A DNA stretch of 36,337 bases from an uncultured bacterium (GTDB lineage Bacteria > Bacteroidota > Bacteroidia > Bacteroidales > Bacteroidaceae): assembly GCA_946188155.1 (NCBI GenBank), contig CAMHUC010000035.1, forward strand, positions 1 to 36,337. Direction: 5' to 3'. The position numbers and the translations under genes are program-made. Positions 31,960-36,337 of this stretch are shown here, piece after piece. Each line of letters starts with the position of its first letter. Positions within the stretch are counted from its first letter, which is position 1. The notes beneath the pieces are model-generated. The model searched no databases. It was not told where the DNA came from and saw nothing but the letters and a program-made list of their open reading frames with translations.

Positions 31960-32547
31960 TGTCAGGTTGACGTTGTGCTGGCGCGACAGTCGGCGCAGGT
32001 TGATCAGGGCGTAGCGCATGCGTCCCAGTGACGTGTTGATGCTCACGCCCGTGGCTTCTGCTATCTCCTTGAACGACATCTCCTGGTAGAAGCGCATGAA
32101 CACCACTTCCCGCTGGGCTTCGGGCAAGGCATCCATCAGGCGCTTCACGTCGTGCAGCACCTGCTCGTTCACCATGCTCCGCTCGCGGTCGTTCTCCATC
32201 ACCGATGCCACTTTCAGGTTCTGGAGGTCGTTGTCCTTTGAGGCATCCACGATGCGCATGCCCTTCACCTCCCTGAAGTAGTCGATGATGACGTTGTGGG
32301 CGATGCGGGTCATCCAGAAGGAGAATTTCCCACTGTCAGTGTATTTGCCGTCGCGCAGTTTCATAATGGCCTTGATGAACGTCTCCTGGAAGAGGTCGTT
32401 GGCCAGTTCCTCGTCCTTCACCATACATACGATGTAGGTGAAGAGTTTTTCCTTTGTACGGCTGAGCAGTTCGTCGAAAGCCCTGTTATTACCATCTGCA
32501 TAAAGCAATGCCAACTGTTCGTCGGACATTTCTTTCCATGTACTCAT
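31951..32547 (-). CDS. ECF-like sigma-70 family sigma factor
   Basis: A 198-residue RNA polymerase sigma factor. Region 2 runs from FDELLSRTKEKLFTYI through NDLFQETFIKAI and SFWMTRIAHNVIIDYFRE (core binding and -10 recognition). Region 4 is LPEAQREVVFMRFYQEMSFK with the helix-turn-helix IAEATGVSINTSLGRMRYAL. No anti-sigma gene is adjacent. ATG at 32547 (MSTWKEMSDEQL) is used. It is transcribed from a strong primary promoter, divergent from the kinase fusion gene. The regulon is unknown. Confidence 0.9.
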   Translation of the reverse strand: MSTWKEMSDEQLALLYADGNNRAFDELLSRTKEKLFTYIVCMVKDEELANDLFQETFIKAIMKLRDGKYTDSGKFSFWMTRIAHNVIIDYFREVKGMRIVDASKDNDLQNLKVASVMENDRERSMVNEQVLHDVKRLMDALPEAQREVVFMRFYQEMSFKEIAEATGVSINTSLGRMRYALINLRRLSRQHNVNLTLE

Positions 32548-32621
32548 ACGAATCAATTATTTGTATTGAGTATAGCTGTTTCGATAGGCAATAATAGTTT
32601 AAAGAGTTATTAATTCGGCGG

Positions 32622-32653
32622 CAAAAGTATATATTTTTTTGCAAACTACCAAA
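32622..32653 (-). promoter_or_regulatory. promoter of the sigma factor gene
   Basis: Minus strand: -33 TTTG (32650-32653), 20-nt spacer, -7 TACTTTTG (32622-32629). Leader about 70 nt. Confidence 0.8.
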
Positions 32654-32692
32654 AAAAAAGCCTAAAATCTGTGTCGTTTGGTGCTTTTTTAT

Positions 32693-32700
32693 TACTTTTG
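32693..32700 (+). promoter_or_regulatory. -7 box of the kinase-nucleotidyltransferase gene
   Basis: TACTTTTG, 23 nt before the ATG at 32724; weak -33. Confidence 0.65.
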
Positions 32701-32723
32701 CAGCATAAAAACATGAATTGTAT

Positions 32724-34658
32724 ATGACGAAACTATTTGTACCCGGACGTCTCTGTCTGTTTGGAGAACATACTGACTGGGCTGGCCACTATCGCACGAT
32801 GAATGCCGATATAGCCCCCGGAGCTGCCATCGTGACCGGTATTGAGCAGGGCATTTATGCCGAAGTGGAGAAATCGAGCATCTTCGAACTGTACAGTACA
32901 GCCCCGGAAATAGAGAACGTATGGCAGGACTTCTCCTGTAGGATGGACGAGACCGAGCTGAAGCGTATTGCCAAGTCGGGGTCCTTCTTCTGCTACTGTG
33001 CCGGCGTGGCCTCCTATATGCTCGAGTGGTATAAGGTGGGCGGTGTACGCATCAGAATCACGAAGATGACGCTGCCCATGAAGAGTGGACTGAGCAGTTC
33101 GGCTGCCATCTGCGTGCTTGTGGCGCGCGCGTTCAATATATTATATAGCCTGAATCTCAACACGCTGGGCGAGATGAACATCGCCTATCTGGGCGAGTTG
33201 CGAACCAGCAGTCGCTGCGGGCGCCTCGACCAGGCCTGTGCCTTCGGCGTGAAGCCCAACCTGATGACCTTCGATGGCGACGAGATAGAGGTGCGCTCGC
33301 TCAATGTGAAGAAGCATCTCTACTGGGTCTTTGCCGACCTCTGTGCCGAGAAGGACACCATCCGCATCCTCTCCGACCTCAACAAGGCCTACCCCTTCCC
33401 CAACAGCGATGCCGAACGGGCGGAGCACGAGGCGCTGGGCACAAGGAACCTGGAGATTGTTGACCGTGCCATCCGCTATATGGCCGAGGGCAGGGTGGAG
33501 GAACTGGGCGCCCTGATGACCGAGGCCGAGAAGATGTTCGACGAGATGGTGGCACCGATGTCGCCGGCCCTTTGGTCGCCCAAGCTCCACAGCGTGCTTC
33601 AGGACCCCAATATCCAGCCGATGGTATGGGGCGGCAAGGGTGTCGGCTCCCACGGCGACGGCTCTGTGCAGTTCCTCGCACGCAGCGAGGAGGATCAGCA
33701 GCACTTGCTCGACTATCTCAACGACCGCGGCATGCGGGCCTATAAGCTCACGCTGAAGCCTGTCCATACCGTCCGCAAGGCCATCATCCCCGTGGCGGGC
33801 TTCGGCACGCGCCTCTATCCTGCCACGCGTGCGCTGAAGAAGGACTTCTTCCCCATCCCCTGTCCCGACGGCATGGTGCGCCCCGTCATCCTCATCTTGC
33901 TTGAGGAGCTGGTGAAGAGCGGCATCGAGGAGATTTGTCTGGTGCTGGGTTCTGAGGAGGAGCGCCAGCAGTATGCCGACTACTTTGAGCGTCCGCTGCC
34001 CGAAGAGCATATGCGTAAGCTCAACAGTGAGGCACAGGAGATGGAGGCGCGCATTCTTGCCATCGGCAAGCGGCTCCATTATGTCTACCAGAGAGAGAAG
34101 CGCGGCTTCGGCCACGCCGTCTATCAGGCAGCACAGTTTGCCGGCAACGAGCCGGTGTTGCTCCTGTTGGGCGATACCATTTACCGCAGTGACAGCAACA
34201 AGCCGTGTGCCCTGCAGATGGTGGAGGAGTATGAGCGCTACAACCAGCTGATGGTCAGCATCCATCCCGTTCCCCTGGCCGATGTCAGCCACTATGGTAT
34301 CCTCTCGGGCATCTGGGAAGACAAGGAGCACACCGTGCTGAATGTCTCTACGATGTACGAGAAACCCAAGCCCAGCTACGCAGAGGAGTTCCTCGGCGTG
34401 CGTAATAAGGAGGGAGTGAGGGAGTATTACAGCGTATTCGGACAGTATGTCCTTACGCCCGAGGTGTTCTCACAGCTTCATGCCGACATTATGCAGAAGG
34501 AGATAGAGGGCGACCATGTCAGCGAGATAGAGCTCACCTCAGCACTCGAGGCCGTTCGCCAGCGTAGCGGTATGATGGGCGTGCGCCTCGACGGTCGTAT
34601 GTACGACATGGGCAATCCGGCCGCCCTGCGCCGCTGCGTTGCGGAATACGGCTTGTAA
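32724..34658 (+). CDS. bifunctional GHMP sugar kinase / GalU-like nucleotidyltransferase
   Basis: A 644-residue fusion. Residues 1 to about 345 are a GHMP kinase of galactokinase type: VPGRLCLFGEHTDWAG, the ATP loop LPMKSGLSSSAA from residue 117, and a motif-3-like GGKGVGSHGDGS. Residues 352-644 are a UDP-glucose pyrophosphorylase-like domain: IIPVAGFGTRLYPATRALKK, KRGFGHAVYQA, LLLGDTIY and EKPKPSYA. One polypeptide could thus convert a sugar to its 1-phosphate and then to an NDP-sugar, analogous to the Bacteroides Fkp enzyme but with the domains in the opposite order and a GalU-type partner. The sugar is unknown. ATG at 32724 is used over TTG at 32718. Confidence 0.88.
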   Translation: MTKLFVPGRLCLFGEHTDWAGHYRTMNADIAPGAAIVTGIEQGIYAEVEKSSIFELYSTAPEIENVWQDFSCRMDETELKRIAKSGSFFCYCAGVASYMLEWYKVGGVRIRITKMTLPMKSGLSSSAAICVLVARAFNILYSLNLNTLGEMNIAYLGELRTSSRCGRLDQACAFGVKPNLMTFDGDEIEVRSLNVKKHLYWVFADLCAEKDTIRILSDLNKAYPFPNSDAERAEHEALGTRNLEIVDRAIRYMAEGRVEELGALMTEAEKMFDEMVAPMSPALWSPKLHSVLQDPNIQPMVWGGKGVGSHGDGSVQFLARSEEDQQHLLDYLNDRGMRAYKLTLKPVHTVRKAIIPVAGFGTRLYPATRALKKDFFPIPCPDGMVRPVILILLEELVKSGIEEICLVLGSEEERQQYADYFERPLPEEHMRKLNSEAQEMEARILAIGKRLHYVYQREKRGFGHAVYQAAQFAGNEPVLLLLGDTIYRSDSNKPCALQMVEEYERYNQLMVSIHPVPLADVSHYGILSGIWEDKEHTVLNVSTMYEKPKPSYAEEFLGVRNKEGVREYYSVFGQYVLTPEVFSQLHADIMQKEIEGDHVSEIELTSALEAVRQRSGMMGVRLDGRMYDMGNPAALRRCVAEYGL

Positions 34659-34748
34659 ATGAAGAGCGAAGAATGAAGAGTGAAGAATTTGCTACCGCCG
34701 AAGTTGGTAGAGCGGCAGCAAATTCTTCACTCTTCATTCTTCACTCAT
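34659..34748. repeat. inverted pair of RTGAAGA heptamer arrays
   Basis: Left: ATGAAGA, GCGAAGA, ATGAAGA, GTGAAGA then ATTTGCTACCGC (34659-34698). Right: GCGGCAGCAAAT then the complementary heptamers (34712-34744). The two halves form a stem of roughly 30 bp between convergent genes and could act as a bidirectional terminator-like structure. Confidence 0.85.
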
Positions 34749-34753
34749 CACTT

Positions 34754-35638
34754 TTAGCGAAGGTACTCCTCCGCCCGGCGCAGCAGATAGCGGCCGTAGT
34801 CGTTCTTCGCCATCGGCAGGGCTATCTCTTTCAGCTTCTCCTTCGTGATCCAGCCCCGCTTGTAGGCTATCTCTTCTAAGCAGGCCACCTTCAGCCCCTG
34901 TCGCTTTTCAATCACTTCGATGAAGGTTGAGGCTTCCGACAGTGAGTCGTGGGTGCCGGTGTCCAGCCAGGCAAAGCCGCGCTGCAGCGTCTGTACCAGC
35001 AGGTTCTTCTGTCCGAGGTAGGTTTGGTTGACGGTCGTGATCTCCAGTTCGCCACGTGCCGAAGGCTTGATGTTCTTGGCTATCTCCACCACGCTGTTGG
35101 GGTAGAAGTAGAGGCCCACCACGGCGTAGTTCGACTTGGGCTTCTGTGGCTTCTCCTCGATGCTCAGGCAGTTGCCCTCGGCATCGAATTCTGCCACACC
35201 GTAGCGCTCCGGGTCGTTCACCCAGTAGCCGAACACCGTTGCATGGTTGTTCTCCTCCGCATTCTTCACGGCCTGCTTCAGCATGCCGGTGAACCCGCTG
35301 CCGTAGAAGATGTTGTCGCCCAGTACCAGGCACACGCAGTCCTGGCCGATAAACTCCTCGCCGATGATGAAGGCCTGGGCCAGCCCGTCGGGCGATGGCT
35401 GCTCGGCATACTCAAAGCGCACGCCCAGGTCGCTGCCGTCGCCCAGCAGGCGCTTGAAGCCTGGCAGGTCGTAGGGTGTCGAGATGATCAGTATCTCACG
35501 GATGCCGGCCAGCATCAGCGTGGAGATGGGATAGTAGATCATCGGCTTGTCGAAGATGGGAATCAGCTGCTTGCTGATGCCTTTGGTGATGGGATAGAGG
35601 CGGGTGCCTGAACCGCCGGCTAATACGATACCTTTCAT
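34754..35638 (-). CDS. rfbA: glucose-1-phosphate thymidylyltransferase
   Basis: A 294-residue enzyme making dTDP-glucose, first step of dTDP-rhamnose synthesis. [16 protein letters not shown] and [15 protein letters not shown] bind nucleotide and sugar phosphate; [11 protein letters not shown] and [13 protein letters not shown] follow. ATG at 35638 gives the family start [11 protein letters not shown]; the longer frame would run into the rpsO terminator. It supplies substrate for the pathway of rfbD at 24466. Confidence 0.96.
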   Translation of the reverse strand: MKGIVLAGGSGTRLYPITKGISKQLIPIFDKPMIYYPISTLMLAGIREILIISTPYDLPGFKRLLGDGSDLGVRFEYAEQPSPDGLAQAFIIGEEFIGQDCVCLVLGDNIFYGSGFTGMLKQAVKNAEENNHATVFGYWVNDPERYGVAEFDAEGNCLSIEEKPQKPKSNYAVVGLYFYPNSVVEIAKNIKPSARGELEITTVNQTYLGQKNLLVQTLQRGFAWLDTGTHDSLSEASTFIEVIEKRQGLKVACLEEIAYKRGWITKEKLKEIALPMAKNDYGRYLLRRAEEYLR

Positions 35639-35654
35639 ATCTGGTGAATTTAAA

Positions 35655-35690
35655 AATTTGCCCCGCAGCGGTATTGGCTGCGGGGCTTCT
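35655..35690 (-). terminator. rpsO terminator
   Basis: Minus strand GCCCCGCAGC / GCTGCGGGGC (35677-35686 and 35660-35669) followed by AAATTTTT, between rpsO and rfbA. Confidence 0.88.
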
Positions 35691-35706
35691 GTGTGCGGAT
35701 GCAATC

Positions 35707-35976
35707 TTACTTACGCAGACCCAGGGCCTTGACGATGGCGCGGTAGCGGTTGATGTCCTTGTTGTAGAGGTACTTCAGCAGCTTGCGGCGCTTACCCACG
35801 AGCATCGTCAGCGAGCGGGCCGTGTTGTGGTCCTTGTGGTTCTTCTTCAGGTGCTCCGTCAGGTGGGAGATGCGATAGGAGAACAGGGCAATCTGTGCCT
35901 CGGCCGAACCGGTATCGGTGGTTGCCTTACCGTACTGACCGAAAATCTCCTCTTTCTTGGCTTTGTCTAAATACAT
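35707..35976 (-). CDS. rpsO: 30S ribosomal protein S15
   Basis: An 89-residue ribosomal protein that binds the 16S rRNA central-domain three-way junction. The signature [16 protein letters not shown] followed by [18 protein letters not shown] is intact. It is transcribed alone, with a leader of about 110 nt that folds, and a strong terminator. Confidence 0.97.
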   Translation of the reverse strand: MYLDKAKKEEIFGQYGKATTDTGSAEAQIALFSYRISHLTEHLKKNHKDHNTARSLTMLVGKRRKLLKYLYNKDINRYRAIVKALGLRK

Positions 35977-36096
35977 AATTTAAATGTGATTAATTGTTGT
36001 TTGCAAACACATTCTTCTGACGCCTTTCCGCCTTAATCACTGGGCGGATTACGTCGTCGAATGCTCCGGATTATCCGAAATGCGGGTGCAAAGGTA
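35977..36096 (-). promoter_or_regulatory. rpsO promoter and structured leader
   Basis: Minus-strand -7 TACCTTTG (36089-36096). The leader has a hairpin CGGA-TTA-TCCG-like (36067-36077) and TCCGCC/GGCGGA (36027-36032 / 36043-36048, loop of 10). In several phyla S15 represses its own mRNA through such leaders; here autoregulation is only a possibility. Confidence 0.5.
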
Positions 36097-36138
36097 CAAC
36101 TTTTTCCCCTTTCCCGCAAATTTTTCGTAGAAAATGTG

Positions 36139-36146
36139 TACCTTTG
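36139..36146 (+). promoter_or_regulatory. -7 box of typA
   Basis: TACCTTTG, 77 nt before the ATG, leaving a leader made almost entirely of the heptamer array. Confidence 0.68.
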
Positions 36147-36163
36147 CACCCGTTTTTATTGAG

Positions 36164-36219
36164 TTTACAGTTTATAGTTTATAGTTTACAGTTTATAGTT
36201 TACAGTTTATAGTTTATAG
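36164..36219 (+). repeat. TTTAYAG heptamer array in the typA 5' UTR
   Basis: Eight exact 7-base units (three TTTACAG, five TTTATAG) end 3 nt before the typA ATG. Confidence 0.9.
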
Positions 36220-36222
36220 ACG

Positions 36223-36337
36223 ATGCAGGATATCAGAAATATCGCAATCATTGCGCATGTAGACCACGGCAAGACGACGCTCGTGGACAAGATGATGCTG
36301 GCAGGCAATCTCTTCCGTGAGGGACAGAACCTCAGCA
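36223..36337 (+). CDS. typA: translational GTPase TypA/BipA (5' part)
   Basis: The first 38 codons are in the window. [20 protein letters not shown] carries the G1 loop of TypA (AHVDHGKT), and [18 protein letters not shown] follows, as in this family rather than LepA or EF-G. TypA is a ribosome-associated GTPase involved in stress adaptation and assembly of the large subunit. The rest lies beyond the right edge. Confidence 0.9.
   Translation, partial: MQDIRNIAIIAHVDHGKTTLVDKMMLAGNLFREGQNLS

Noticed and set aside
33141..34331. 396-codon minus-strand ORF opposite the kinase fusion
   Set aside because: Antisense shadow of a gene with clear motifs in both domains.

Overview
The window looks like a chromosomal segment of a Bacteroidales bacterium, most likely Prevotella or a close relative. 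Nearly every intergenic region upstream of a gene carries the Bacteroidetes promoter signature (-7 box TAnnTTTG; where a -33 TTTG is also visible it lies 19-20 nt upstream). Shine-Dalgarno sites are essentially absent, and the gene content is typical: DUF4924, DUF3874/VapE-like, GH31, GH88, ROK kinase, porin-family barrel. No rRNA, tRNA, CRISPR array or intact transposase was found.

Layout. 1-6.4 kb is core metabolism: trpB (minus) behind a complete tryptophan attenuator with a Trp-Trp-Trp leader peptide, a divergent hotdog thioesterase, a candidate small RNA with its own promoter and terminator, a ROK sugar kinase, a secreted GH31 glycosidase and a Bcp peroxiredoxin. 6.6-15.6 kb is an accessory island of mostly lower GC. 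It holds a Bro-N/DinD-like protein, an orphan MNT nucleotidyltransferase with a truncated partner, a structured-RNA candidate, a lipoprotein, a DUF6794-like remnant, an ABC-type ATPase whose overlapping partner is cut to 13 codons, a GC-rich VapE/DUF3874 primase-helicase-like gene preceded by inverted 11-bp repeat arrays, a broken S41 peptidase and a DUF4143-type ATPase. 15.7-20.4 kb is sbcD-sbcC.

20.45-21.35 kb is non-coding and filled with large palindromic elements. One of them (20614-21119) has the same architecture as the array in front of the VapE gene. 21.3-32 kb is a secreted GH88-type hydrolase, then a long plus-strand run: LysE transporter, DUF4924, rfbD, prfC, outer-membrane barrel, threonylcarbamoyl-AMP synthase, ClC channel, fmt, a 46-residue small protein and rpe. 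An ECF-like sigma factor overlaps rpe tail to tail. 32.6-36.3 kb holds an unusual GHMP sugar kinase fused to a GalU-like nucleotidyltransferase, rfbA, rpsO with a structured leader, and the first 115 bases of typA/bipA.

Recurring themes. Short tandem arrays, mostly with a 7-base period and different sequences, lie directly upstream of start codons in a consistent orientation (TTTAYRG before typA, fmt, the GH88 gene and probably the gene left of trpB; RTGAAGA plus a constant ATTTGCTRCCGC tail at three loci; AGTAAAT and GTCAATT at others). The strongest candidates for undescribed biology are these arrays, the paired VapE-associated and orphan palindromic repeat elements, the two structured RNAs, and the kinase-nucleotidyltransferase fusion.
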